From Salvator merianae (lineage: Eukaryota; Chordata; Lepidosauria; Squamata; Teiidae), in NCBI GenBank assembly GCA_003586115.2, contig QVOM02000073.1, forward strand, positions 30,083,298-30,147,297: a stretch of 64,000 nt of DNA, written 5' to 3'. The position numbers and the translations under genes are program-made. The notes below the pieces were generated by a model. It worked only from the letters and a program-made list of their open reading frames with translations, was not told the DNA's origin and did no database searches. Every line of letters begins with the position of its first letter. Position 1 is the first letter of the stretch. Shown here piece by piece: positions 23,291 to 35,187 of the stretch.

Positions 23291-24536
23291 GGTCCACACA
23301 CACCCCAAAAAAAAAAACCCTGAGTGTCATCTCATTTGGTTCTTGGTTCTTAACCTGGACAATTTCTGGAGCATGCCTACTTGTATTTATTTGAACTTGA
23401 AATTAGAATCATCAGTTACAGAAAAAGAATAGAAAGAGAGAGAGTAAACAAATCCCTCAGAGAAACTCTTATGTCAAGACTATTTAAATACACTTTCTCC
23501 AGTTTGATCAATAAGCTTTCATAAAAGAGATAGCTGTAAAAAAAATATATATCCCAATTTTAAGAATTAAATTAAACATAAACTTGAAGACTTAATTTCT
23601 AGGTTATCCAACTGCAGAGAGTTAACACCAACAGGGAATCTCTTTCCAACAATTCCCATAGATCTAAATATACAGTTGTTAGAGACTACGCTATTCATCT
23701 TAACTAAAATGCACAGAGAAATCCATTAGATGTCAATATCTGAGGCACTGAAAAATTTAAAGAGTTTCAAATCCAGTTTACAAAATAACTCTTGGAGTTA
23801 ATAACAGGGTGGCAAGAACATCTAATATGCAGCATTACAGCTCCTAGAATAATTTATCATTTATCACTCTAGACATTGTTGCATGGAAACGTAAGACCTA
23901 TAGGTCAATGTTTGGCTCCAAAGCCCAAACTGCTTAGAGTTTAAGGGAAAAGAGAAAGCTGATAGAAGGCATGATCACATTTTTCAAGTCACTTAAGCAG
24001 AATCACACTGATGACTCTGGAGAGGCAACTCTGAAGATGGAAGCCTTCAGAGTTGTTTTCTGTGTTTACTAAAATGCTAAGGGAAAATCTATCATTCCTG
24101 AGATGTCCAAGAATTTGTAAAAACAATTCAAGTGTCCTTAGTAATTAATTTCCTATGGGAGCCGACTGGAAATAAAAAGAAAAGAAACATTCTAAGCTTA
24201 AATTGGCCATATATCAATCTCTATATATGGATTCTTAAGCCCTTTCTGCACTTGCTTGTGATCCAGAACATGATCCACTTACAGGTTTCTTGCATCTGCA
24301 TGTTGATACATAATAGTGAGAGTTCGTCCCTCTGTAGACCAGTTCGTCCACATTGGACAAAGCAGTAGACCAGGATATGATGACAAAATGCTCTGGGAAT
24401 GCCATGGGGAATCCATTTGGTGGTGCTCTTGGAAGCCAGGATTGGACCACTACAGGCTAGCCCACTTCAGTGTGCCTGTGCCTACCTGCCAGCACTTTGT
24501 GGGCCGGAACAGCCTTAGAATCTTTTTAAAAAAATC
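23291..24536. other. No recognisable gene
   Basis: AT-rich with short A-runs. Near 24240 a CCCTTTCTGCACTTGCTTG resembles the family B terminus, but no partner end was found. Confidence 0.4.
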
Positions 24537-24665
24537 ATAGTGCTTTTAATTTTATTTCTGTTTCTATATTGCTTTTTATTATAACTCAAGTTACTCTTTA
24601 AGCTACCCAGAGAATCTTAATTATTGGATGGCTAAACAAATAACTGTTAATAAATATAAAAGAAA
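24537..24665 (+). mobile_element. L2-like LINE 3' tail
   Basis: T-rich stretch, then AGCTACCCAGAGAATCTTAA and TAATAAATATAAA. This is the 3' UTR pattern (GCTGCCCAGAG...AATAAATA) of L2-like elements. Confidence 0.5.
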
Positions 24666-25914
24666 TAATATCATAGAAAGAAGCGGACACTCAATTTAAA
24701 CACAAAAGAAAAATGTTAACATTAACTAAAATTATACTGCATCAGAACAAACTGATTTCTCACTTGTGGCATTTTAACACCTGAGCATATAACGTTTTTT
24801 TTTTTCCTACTCCCATTGTCTAGATGCCAAACATGGGATAATTAATGTAAGGCATCAATATCTTGCCTGTCTCTATTCTTTTCTCATCTGACTTTTTTCT
24901 TGCTTTTAATTCTGTTTTTCTGCCTATTCTTTCTGCCTATTCTGTACTCTTTTATCCATCTATTTTTCTCACATCATCACCATTTCTTGTACTAATCCTC
25001 CTTGATATATTCCTTCACCACAGCAGCATAATACCATTTAAAATTCTGGTTTAAAAACCTATTTGATAACTCATTAAATATTTTCATTGGGAATGTTTGA
25101 TGTGCACATACTGATGACAAAAATATGCACACACTGAGGACAATGTTTTTGGTAATCGTATATATTTAAAATGGCCTAGAAAGTAGATCTATTTATACTA
25201 CAGTGGGTGCCCATTAGCTTAAAGTTAGGGAAGCTAACATTCCACAACCATTCTTAGTTGTGGAAGGGGATGGGGAGTTCAGCTGGCATGAGAAACGGTA
25301 TGACCTTTTCAAAAACATTTTTTTAAAAAACCCAGTTATAATTCAAGTACTGATGACTGGAGCAGTATGCTGCTGACTAGGGTTTCACTGGACCACAGCT
25401 GCAGCAGTGCATGGCTATTGGCTGTTTTCCTTTTATCTTTTTATGTGCTGATCACTATTGGATCCAGCATGAAAGTGCTTACCTCTGCATCAGATCTAAG
25501 AGCATTTTCCGATGGGTAACAAATGCCAAAGACGAGTGGCCAATCATTGCTTAGCCTTCTGCAGGGCACCTGGGGACCAGCTGCTGCTGCTGCTCTGCTA
25601 GTACTTCAAGCTCTGATGTACTCTGACTTGATTAATCTACCACAGACCAAAGCTGTGTTCAGACTGGCTTAATGACCTACCCCTTAGAGAACTGGGGTTG
25701 GGATTGCTGTCTCATACTCAGATGGGAATTTCTGAGAATGTTGGTGACTCTTCCTTGGGGCAGGGGGGATGATCTTGCTAATTGCAACATGAGACCAAAT
25801 GCTGCTGACCAGTAACCAGAGCCTGGAAAATCCAACAGGTGGCAGCCAACTTGTGCTCTGTCTTTATTGCTAGGGAATCATCCCTAGACTTTGAAACAAA
25901 AGAATGAGGTAGGA
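24666..25914. other. No recognisable gene
   Basis: No supported repeat or coding feature. A small inverted pair (TTAGGGAAGCTAAC ... TTCTTAGTTGTGG with CCACAACC) is at 25225-25265. Confidence 0.45.
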
Positions 25915-26010
25915 GCTTGGATTTATTTATTCATAGAATTTATTTGTAGAATTTACTGTATATCCCACCCTTCACCAAAATGTCCCAACCCAATGAAAAA
26001 TAAAAAAGAT
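25915..26010 (-). mobile_element. LINE/SINE tail (antisense)
   Basis: Plus-strand TTTATTTGTAGAATTTACTG and TATATCCCACCCTTCACC is the reverse complement of a GGTGAAGGGTGGGATATA... AATAAAT tail. Confidence 0.45.
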
Positions 26011-26214
26011 AAAATAGATAAAAAATGTTAAACCTATTTAAAATGCCTATTTTTGTTTTCAGCTTCAGCAAGCGAGTATTTTCTAAAAGGCACAGATGAA
26101 AAATGTCCTGTTTGAGCAGACCCAAGATGAATGCTTAAGAATGGAGAAATGCATTTACATACATGTATAGGCAGTCTTTTTTATACATCCACATAGCATA
26201 CAAGCATTATGACT

Positions 26215-26505
26215 TGCAAAGCCACTAGATAGGATGGCTTTAAGAAGGGGTTGGACAAACTCACTGAGGATAGGTGTGTCAACAGCTGCTAGAATGGATA
26301 CCTAGATACCATCTCCAGGTTGATGAGATAGACAGGAAGCCTCTAAAGACCACTTGTAGGGAGTTGAAAACAGGTGAAGTTTCACCTTCATCATCTCCTT
26401 GAGAATGTTCAGAAGCAAATAGTGAACTACCATGTGAGACAGGATGTTAAACTAGATCAGCCTTGACCAGAACTAGCAGGGCTTCTCTTAGGTTCTTACA
26501 TGAAA
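26215..26505 (+). mobile_element. CR1/L3-type LINE 3' end
   Basis: GGCTTTAAGAAGGGGTTGGA (the F.K.GLD coding end), then GCTGCTAGAATGGATACCTA, CTAGATCAGCCTTGACCAG and TCTTAGGTTCTTACATG. The same blocks are present in reverse at 13072-13300. It carries the coding end and 3' UTR only. Confidence 0.65.
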
Positions 26506-26517
26506 AATAGGTGTATG

Positions 26518-27107
26518 GGCCTGTTTGCACTTACCTCCGTAGAATGGTCTCATTAGTAGGTTTCAGACTGGAGAGGTTGGAATCTGCTGAGTGCCGTATG
26601 CACTTACAGCCAGAGAAACAGACTTCAAGCTGATCAGCAGAGGCAGCGGTGCGGATGGGAATCCCCTAGTCAGGAAATGAGGTCACGAACCATAGAGGCA
26701 CAGATGCCTAGATAGGTCTAGCAATCCAAACCGTAGAGTACTGCTTCAAAGCTAGAGGGGCTCCTTTCGCAGCTGGCTTCGCAGCGGCAGCCAGACTGCG
26801 AAGCCCAAAGGGCAAACCCAGTTACGGAGCAGCAGACCGGGTTACGAAGCAGCGAACCATGCCTGCGCAGCCGTGCCAGTCCCTCCCCACCACCATTTCA
26901 AACCAGGAAGGGAGTGTGAAAGTACTTTCCCCAATCTTCACCTGATCACGCAAGTAAGAATGAAGACAGGTAGTTACTTGTCTTGCTTTACCCAGCATCG
27001 GGTTCCGATCAGGAAAGGCGTGGTTCAGATCAGGGGAGGCGCGCGCCCGCCACAGTGCAAAGCCTTTGTTCCAGCAAACAGACTACTGCTGTAGTGCGAA
27101 CAGGCCC
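26518..27107. mobile_element. Foldback element, family B, copy 1
   Basis: Ends GGGCCTGTTTGCACTTACC and AGTGCGAACAGGCCC are inverted. Internally GC-rich with CpG and palindromes (GCAGCTGGCTTCGCAGCGGC region, 26770-26800). Base composition differs sharply from the flanks. No transposase frame and no convincing target duplication. Related copies: 35188-36232, 39382-39867 and 41605-42682. Confidence 0.65.
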
Positions 27108-27732
27108 TATGTCTCCCTCCAAGGAGGAAATACCTAAATTGAACTGGTATTTTTAGTCTTTCCTATTGGGATAGCTCACTACACAGTTTGATAGATAAGT
27201 TCTCTTGCCAAGATTTGTTGGCTGATTTTTATTCATACTTCATAGTTAGAGATGTCAACACCCAAAAAATACCTAGCATATTTTTATACCAGTGTTTATG
27301 CGTCCATTTGGCAATGCAAGAAATTATATTCCGTACATAAATGCTATGAATCGTTAACATAGTCATACATTTATTAGTCATACATTAACAAACCCAGAAT
27401 TAATTGCAAGGGAATTTAAAAGGTTATAAAAATGTAATTATGGCCACTTCTTTAAAGCCTATAAAACATCAATTTTCATAAAATATCCTTATTATTAAAT
27501 AAAGTTTAGAGTAGAAAATGGATCCATTGTAAAAATGAAAAAGAGGAGGAATTTTCTGCTCTTCCTTTCATCTAACCTCCATTTCATTGCATTTGGTGCA
27601 AAATAAGAATTCTTATGAATACTACAAAATATATACTGTATTCATTCCATTATTTAGATTTTCTTTCATGTATGTGCAGAAATAAATATAACTTACAAAA
27701 TATTTTCTATGCATGCATTAAAAAAGCATCTC
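27108..27732. other. No recognisable gene
   Basis: AT-rich, no supported feature. Confidence 0.5.
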
Positions 27733-27990
27733 AGGCTGCATCTCCACTTACCAATGGAGGTGCCTGCGGTCACCTGAAAAAGTGGCCACTGCCACTGTGT
27801 CTCCATTTACGGTGGCAGCAGGTGCCTGAGAATGATCACACTGCTTCAGTTATGGGCACAATCACTGACAGAAGTGCCATTGTTGCACTCTGAAAAGATG
27901 CTTCCTTCCTTGGAGGTGGGACAGAGGGACTTTTTTTCAACATCTCTCTTGCATGCCTTGTAATAAGCTGCCTTGCTGGGTAAGTGGAGA
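27733..27990. mobile_element. Family C inverted-repeat element
   Basis: GGCTGCATCTCCACTTACCA at the left and GGGTAAGTGGAGACCTG at the right are inverted. A second, partly palindromic block with TCTAGTGTTCCCATCTTACC and GATGGGAACACTAGCATGTG follows to 28150 and resembles 38371-38539. Confidence 0.55.
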
Positions 27991-28156
27991 CCTGACTTCA
28001 AAGGCAGCTTAGAATGGGTACCCAGTGGCATCTAGTGTTCCCATCTTACCTCTAATCTGGGCTTCCACTTTGGAAGTGCATTTTCTAATCTTTAACATGA
28101 TTTAAAGTTGGGATGGGAACACTAGCATGTGGCAGCTAAACTGCTTTTGAGCTTCC

Positions 28157-28198
<42 letters not shown>

Positions 28199-28199
28199 T
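28157..28199 (+). repeat. (TAGA)n microsatellite
   Basis: About ten uninterrupted TAGA units. Confidence 0.97.
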
Positions 28200-30743
28200 C
28201 TGCATTTGCATGCAGTCATTAACTTCATATTTTAGTTAAGAAAGTTAGGGTTGGATTTTTTACTAGAGTAATAATCAAAAATAATTTCTCAATCACATCA
28301 CACGTGGCCAAATAAATGAATTTATGAAATATGATGCAAAATTTGGAGGTATAAAATTGTCTTTTTAAATTATCCAATTTAAATATGTTATGTATTTTAT
28401 TTCAAATAATTATAAACATTTTAATAGAACTGTAATTTTCAAGCAGTACACATCCATACTTTAAAAGTGGATTTTATTGTATAAAATATTTATATATTTT
28501 AGCTGTTCTGAAGCTTGTATGGAATTAATCTTATTAAAATATTTATAAAATAATTACAAAATAATTATAAAAATATAAAAACAATTTTATAAAAATAATA
28601 AATACAGCAAAATAGGTATATTAAAGGAACAAACCAAGATGGACTACAACAGGATCACAAAAGTCTCAGTGTACTATCCACCTATGTAGGTTGGATATGA
28701 AATGTAGAAAACTAACAAGATGGTGCTAAAAATGCTAATTTTGGGTCAACGGATGCAGTTTATATTTATTTCCAAAAATATATTTAGAAGAGGAGAATTC
28801 AGGAAAAAATATGTTGATTTAGTGAATAGTTTCCCCAACATTGGTCTTTAATGTTAGGGCTTTTCTGCACTAAAGGCCATAATTTAAACCAATGAGTCTA
28901 GATCAGGGAGGCCTACTGATTCAGAACATGAGAAGATGTGAACTATAACAGTGCTTTCTATGCAATGGCATTGGCCCAGACCAGCCTCCACACCAGCCCT
29001 GAAGGTCACATAAGCTCCAGGGCTGTGTTCTGAGGGCTCTGAAGGGTTAGGAATGAAGGTTCCTAACCTGACAGCCCTCTGGGAACCATTTTGGCATAGT
29101 GCTTTGATACACCACCAAGATGGGTCTTCCAGTAATCTGGAACACTAGTACTCCATGTACCCTGTGCTTTTATTTTGCTTTCTGATTATTTTCTGATGAA
29201 TTCTTGCAAGCTAGTTCTGTTCAGTATTGCAGATCTAGGCATATCTAAAGTACCCCATTAGCTTGACAGACAGCTGAAAGGGTGTAAAAATGGGCAAAAA
29301 GATGTCCTCTAAACAATTTGTCTCAGGAAGAGAAATAACCTAGCAAAACACCATGTGAAGTCTAAGCATGGATTTATTTTTATTTTCACAGGTTTGTAAG
29401 TCTCTGAGAGCAATTTAATGTTTTCTTGACTTTTTTATCTTTTTTAAGCAAAATAAAAGTCATTCACTGGAAAATAAAACAAAATACCCAAACAAGGAGT
29501 TCATGTGCTTCACTCGGTTAGTTTTCATGGAGCTATCTAATCTAACAGAATTAATGGAGTTATCTAATGGAGTTATCTAATGTAACCTTTAGAGTGAATG
29601 CACTAAAAATCAATTTTAAAAAATAAGATACAAATCTCCCCTAGACTGATTTTTAGTAATCATTGACAAATCCATATTTTTGTAGATATTGTTCTTCCCC
29701 AATTTAGGAAACCTGCTATTTTCAATATTTAACTATGAATGATTTACAGGTAGTTGGATTTTGTGTGAGCATTGAGAAGTAGAAGTTAGCATAATGTGCA
29801 GATCTGGAAGCAGGGAGCAATGCAATTTATCTGCTTTTGTGAGAAATAAATCATATTACATGTATTTGTACTAATTACATAATTAGCCATTCAAATTACA
29901 GTATGTAAATACATAGTAATCAGCTAAATTTTGCTTAGAAAAACAAGGTAATTCCCACAACAGCAGCTACCTCTAAAGAATGTTAAGTTTAGGAAAATCT
30001 CAGGAAGTGCTGGGAGAAAATTAACATGGTGTAATTAAACCTCCAGTTAGCTGTGCAATTTGGCATCAAGTGTGGATGCCAATTTACCATTTGCCTGCTG
30101 TGTCCAGCATATGTCCAATTGTAATGTAATACAATGCTGAGTAGGACATATCTAGAATTGCTGTCTTTCATTGTGAGAAGTAAATAGGATCAGAAACCCC
30201 TGTGAGTTGGCACACATTCCTTTAAGTAGATCCCATCCCCGTGATAGTAAGTCATAACAATAGTTACAGGCACAATACATTTCACAAGTCTACTCATCTC
30301 ACGAGTTTTACAAAGGCTCTGAAATCATTACATTATTTTGGGGGGGGGGGAGAGAGAGAACTGAATAGGCCACTTTTACTAGTTTGTTTTCCTCTTCCCA
30401 TATTCAGGTCTCTAGACATCATACTTATGATTTAGCAGGCATTGCTAAGCTAATTTGCAGACATAACAAGGTTTTGGGTTCATACTTTTCATTCCACAAC
30501 TGGAAGACAACCTTATAAATGAGACCTCCCCATCACAAACCCCAAAAGGACCAATTTTACCACGAGGATGAAACACATACTGGGCATCTCCAAGGGTTGA
30601 TTTTGCACCTTGGGGTGTCCTAGGGGTGGGTTCATTTTCCACTGGGTCCCCATATCTATTAGGAAGATGAAGAGCAAATATTAAATGTGGGCTGTAGACA
30701 TCTGTACTTGAACCATTGTGTCATTATATATTACAAAAGCCTT
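28200..30743. other. No recognisable gene; very AT-rich
   Basis: Long AT-rich stretch. At 28858 AGGGCTTTTCTGCACTAAAGG resembles the family B terminus, with a weak possible partner near 29100. A G10 run lies near 30340. Confidence 0.45.
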
Positions 30744-30744
30744 A

Positions 30745-30898
30745 TGTCTTCTCTTCTCTTCTCCTCTTCTCTTCTCTTCTCTTCTCTTCTCTTCTCTTCT
30801 CTTCTCTTCTCTTCTCTTCTCTTCTCTTCTCTTCTCTTCTCTTCTCTTTTCCTTCCTTCCTTCCTTCCTTCCTTCCTTCCTTCCTTCCTTCCTTCCTT
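30745..30898 (+). repeat. (TTCTC)n then (TTCC)n pyrimidine tract
   Basis: About 100 bp of TTCTC units followed by about 48 bp of TTCC units, an all-pyrimidine strand of roughly 150 bases. The Ser/Leu/Phe-rich frames across it are artefacts. Such mirror-repeat tracts can form triplex DNA. Confidence 0.97.
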
Positions 30899-31086
30899 TC
30901 TATACAGTTTCTTTAATTGGATACTTTGGTAAGATTAGACTGTTTCACATGTGCATTGAACAATGACCTGCATGGATAACCCTTCACAACTGACAGGCAC
31001 TTATAACACCATATAATGCTTCAGATATAATGACTGCAAACTTGATTCAGAAACACAATTAATTATTGACTACAAATGGTCAGATC

Positions 31087-31145
31087 CAGAGGCGTAGCAA
31101 GGGGGGGTATGGCCCCAGGTGAAGGAAGTGCTGGCTATGCCGCTG
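31087..31145. mobile_element. 59-bp hAT micro-element with exact duplication
   Basis: Starts CAGAGGCGTAGC and ends GCTATGCCGCTG, imperfect inverted ends. Flanked by identical octamers GTCAGATC at 31079-31086 and 31146-31153. The 8-bp duplication marks hAT transposition. At 59 bp it is little more than its two ends. Confidence 0.8.
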
Positions 31146-31576
31146 GTCAGATCTAGTCTTTAGCCATATTTAAGAAAGACACAGAACACTGAAGCATAAA
31201 TCAATTGATTCAGGTGTTCTTTATACACCACTGAGTTGTGGTGTAGAACTTGTCATATGAAGCATTTTCTTAACAAACTCACATAGCTAATGCATGTCTT
31301 TCTTTTAAAACCTTTCAGCTTTAAGTTGTTGCTGTTTGGTAACTAAAATAATTTCCCCCCATAGAATAACATTTTATGGCTTTAAATAATTGAATATGAT
31401 TTCTGTATATTGGTGGCTGCTGTGCATGATTAGCATCTTTATGAAGATAATGGTAAGGCTTTATTGAAAGAAAACTATTTAGTAACTAGAAGACATTATC
31501 ATTTTTACAGTCCCAAGGTATGCCATAATAAATCAACCTTGTTCTTCTTTTTCAAGTTTCCAACATATCATTTGAT

Positions 31577-31829
31577 GTTTTGTGTGCGTGTGTGCAAAGT
31601 TCAATTCATGTTCAAAATTTCACTCAAATATTTTATGTTTGCAGATGTTTGCATCAAACCAAATATGTTTTTTTCAATGGAAACAATTGTATTTTTCTTT
31701 TTGAACTAGTGCAAAATTGAGTGCAAAGAACTGATTGTTCAATTAAATGGTTCAACAATGAATCAAGCAAAAGAGTATTCAGTTTGACCAGCAAACTGAG
31801 CATGCAAATTTCATTTGTGCACATCCTTA
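31577..31829. mobile_element. Possible hAT family A element
   Basis: The right end TTTGTGCACATCCTTA matches the family A terminus. The left end GTGTGTGCAAAGTTCAATTC is a plausible inverted partner. The interior has TTCAA/TTGAA words as in 59676-60012. No clear target duplication. Confidence 0.4.
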
Positions 31830-32321
31830 CTATTTTTTATTTACTGATTAGTAGTATTTACTATGTTTAATCACACTCTATACTAGCTACCACAGAAACA
31901 CCACAAGAACAGCATTTCAATAGCATTATTTATATGATTTATATACCTGAAATGATATTACCTACTTCTACTTCAGCCATGCAATAAGAAAACTTAAGTT
32001 GCCTGAAACAATAGAAAAGGGATCCTGTTCATGTAAATTTAGCAAAATATAAAAACATCAATTCATAAGGTTTGGAACACAGGTTTCTGACTACCTTTCT
32101 AGTAGTACTGGAAAATAGAAGACAAGGCAGTGGCAAATCATCAACTCATTCTCCTGGAAGAGAATTTAGTAACTTAGTAGCTCCTTTCTCTTCCAGTGCT
32201 ATGCTGTCAGAATCACCATGCACAAGCCCAGATTCAAGGACAAGGAAACTTACCTTCAGCAGCATGTCAATGCTCCCTGATAAAAGATCACACAGAAAAT
32301 AACACCAGCAGACACATATAT

Positions 32322-32651
32322 TAGGGATGTGCATGAAAAAAATCATTTTCAATTTGTTTTCAAATGGAAATCTGTATTTTTGCTTCATCAGTGAATTTTG
32401 TTGTTGAATAATGCATTTTTTGCATTTGTTCTCATGTTTTTTGCAATGTTTTCCCATTGAAAATGGCATTTTCATGGTTTAAATACAGCAAAAAATGCAA
32501 AAAAAAAGGATAAATTTCATCTTCACAAAAGAAGTAGTCTGTCTTGTTTTCAATCAAAAACTGTAAATGTGAAAAATCTTTTTCGTGAAAATTTGCAAAC
32601 ATGAAATTTTGTAAGAATTTTAAAATGTAAATCAAAATTTGCACATCCCTA
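32322..32651. mobile_element. Non-autonomous hAT element, family A, copy 2
   Basis: Begins TAGGGATGTGCATGAA and ends TTTGCACATCCCTA. Octamers ACACATAT occur at 32312-32319 and 32652-32659; two extra bases lie between the left octamer and the element. Internal words (ATCATTTTCAATTTGTTTTC) match 7868-8229. Non-coding. Confidence 0.75.
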
Positions 32652-32659
32652 ACACATAT

Positions 32660-33603
32660 CCCTCAACACTTTCCCATCTATGATGGCATTGCCATCCCTT
32701 ACAACTCTTGCTCCAATTATTTACAATAGTTACAAACTTATATGTTCAGCAAAAGAAAAGCAGAGTCAGTGAAATATGCAAGCAAGCACAACCTGATATT
32801 ACAGAGCTTAGAGATGGCAGCTCAGTGGCCAAGCTGACATCTATAAGCTATTAGGACTTGATGAAGGTCCCAACAATTTATAGAATATTTCCATGGCTCC
32901 TCGTAATGCCAAGTCAAATCAAACATAAATCACTTATGATCATGGATGAAACAGGAGGATAATGTTGGCATGCTACAGAGAACACTCTTGGGTCAGGAAA
33001 AATATCCCAGGCCAGGAATGCAGTCGGTGGTGCAGAGCATGCTGGAAGTTGTCTGCATGATGGCTGATTTGTCCCATACTAACTTTGAACCCAGGGAACA
33101 AAAGTTATCCAGCCTGGAAGTGGACTATCTTCTGGAGTCCAGGAAAATGTCACCAGGACTTGAGTTGCTTCTGCCACTGCTGCTTGTCTGCAAGGTGGTG
33201 GCTGGAATGTAGTCTTCTGCTGGAGGACTTCAGAAAAGGAAATCTCACACTGACTTCAGTATGTCCTGTCACTTTCCTCAGGTGGTATCAAGTACCTTAG
33301 GGCTGTGGGACACCTTACCTTGAGTGCTTTTCCTCTGGCCCTAAAGACATCTCTCATATGGGTTTTAAAATGGCATCAATCATTCATAAGATTGTAGGCA
33401 CTATGACAGCATCCCCATGGTACTCCTCATCCACATGGTGGATCAGTTTCCTGGAATGCCATGCTTCCTAGTAGAATGCTGCATCCACAAGGAGTGTGGT
33501 GTAGGGACAGGCGCTAGTGAGAAAATGGGATGATAACCTACTCCAATGGGAAACAGCTTTCAAGTGGTCCTCCAAACATTCCTTGGTAGTAGACCAACTC
33601 AAC
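32660..33603. other. No recognisable gene
   Basis: Frames up to 88 codons without motifs. Could contain a very old LINE, but I cannot align it with confidence. Confidence 0.4.
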
Positions 33604-33780
33604 TGGAGGCTGAGAATGAAAATACCCAACCTCTGAAATTTCTTATTGAGGCTTTTTAGCAGGGTGCCATTTCACTGGGCTCCAAAAATTGGCCTCATAA
33701 GTGTTCTGCTTCTTGGCTCCCTGCTCAAAAAGCCTCAATAAGAAATTTCAGAGGTTGGATATTTTCATTCTCAGCCTCCA
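33604..33780. repeat. Near-perfect inverted repeat (hairpin)
   Basis: Left arm 33604-33664 begins TGGAGGCTGAGAATGAAAAT. The right arm 33719-33780 is its reverse complement with one mismatch and one single-base indel over 61-62 nt. The loop is about 54 nt. Flanks do not look like a transposon end and I see no target duplication. Much less diverged than the MITE arms around it. Confidence 0.92.
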
Positions 33781-35187
33781 AATTTGGGCCAAGCCCTTGT
33801 TGTATGTCACCAGCTGCCTCTCTGATTGTAGTCCATAATCGCCCCTGCATGGCACATGATAACTTGTGCCATGCCAAAGTAACCTATGAGTCTATCCCAA
33901 TTAGTCCCAGAACATACATATGTTGTTAGTCACAAGCTTTATTTTATTATCAGCTTGAAACTGGACTGTTTTATATCTGTGGTCTTCTGCATTATCCCCA
34001 TAGTTATTAATGGGTCTGTAGAAGATTGTTCTAAGAATTCCAGTTTATGTTGTCAAAGAGGATGGACCTATTGCAGTGATCCATTCCAAAATATTATTGT
34101 ATTTTACTGGGTTTTATTAAAGTATGCAAGAGTGTTGGTTAAGTCTGATAACCTGTTGAAAACCCTAGTAAATTTCTGGAATAAGAAACCCAATAGAGCA
34201 GTAGCCACAAAGGTTCCAAAGCATTCTCTCAATCCATTTTGAAATTTTCTCCATAATATATAGAAGAATTCTAGAAGCTGGAGTGGCAAGATAACATGCC
34301 CAGCACACAAAAGGAGAAAAACAGGTCTTGAATTTGATAAGATAAAGCACAGAGCTCCTCTGAAGGCCTGTTTGTTGGCAATACATGCAGCAAAGAAGCA
34401 ATACACATATTGTGATCTTGGTAATTCAGTTAGCCCTGTTTTCAGAGACAGTACCTTGTTGTGATGTCTTTTTAATGAGTTCTCTTGAGATAAAATATTT
34501 CATATCAAGGCTGACTTTAACTCCATCTGGGGGGTTGATTATAGTGGTGTCCAGCAATCCTTCTTGTACAGATGGATAGGATGGGACTGGTTTCAATCTG
34601 TGACTTCTGAAGGTTTAGACAAGCTGCTTAGTGCAGTGTGATCTGCCACCAGCTCTTTGGATCCTTGTTCAGGGTAGCTCATTTTATGTTGCAGGGAGTT
34701 AGTGAACAGAGTCTAGATGAGAGCTGTTGAAAGCACCTCCTTCTTTCAAAAACCTTACGTGTTTTACAGAAACAGAAGACATAAAGCAAATAATTTACTG
34801 AGCAGGAAAAAAAATGAACAAGGTGATCCCAAAATATTTCATGGTTTTGATTTTGTTTGTCTCTTAAACATATTAGATAATGTCATAATTCTAAAATGTA
34901 AAGATATTTTCCATAACATTTTTAACACAATTAAAGGCAGAGGAAGAATTATTAGAACTTCATCTTTTTTTAAGCATATAAAAGCTTTCACAATATATCA
35001 CATATTTCTATTATTCCAGATCTCTTTCGACTGCAGTCTTAGGGCCATTTTTAACTTAATCTGTCTCTGGGCAGAATTTCTTCTTTTTTTGACAGAGGAA
35101 TTGGCTAAACCTGCTTATGGTGGTAAAGGTGTCAGGGCAAGATGATGGAGACAGTGGTTGCAAACTAGCTTAAGGCAAACAGCAACA
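33781..35187. other. No recognisable gene
   Basis: The 142-aa frame at 34717-35145 and the overlapping frames at 33886-34406 show no domain I recognise. Confidence 0.4.

Noticed and set aside
28858..29110. Possible family B copy (GGGCTTTTCTGCAC end)
   Set aside because: The candidate right end is too weak and the interior shows no similarity to the other copies.
30687..30966. Ser/Leu/Phe-rich frames of 66-82 aa
   Set aside because: They are translations of the TTCTC/TTCC microsatellite.
34717..35145. 142-aa frame as a host exon
   Set aside because: No recognisable domain, and composition matches the AT-rich flank.
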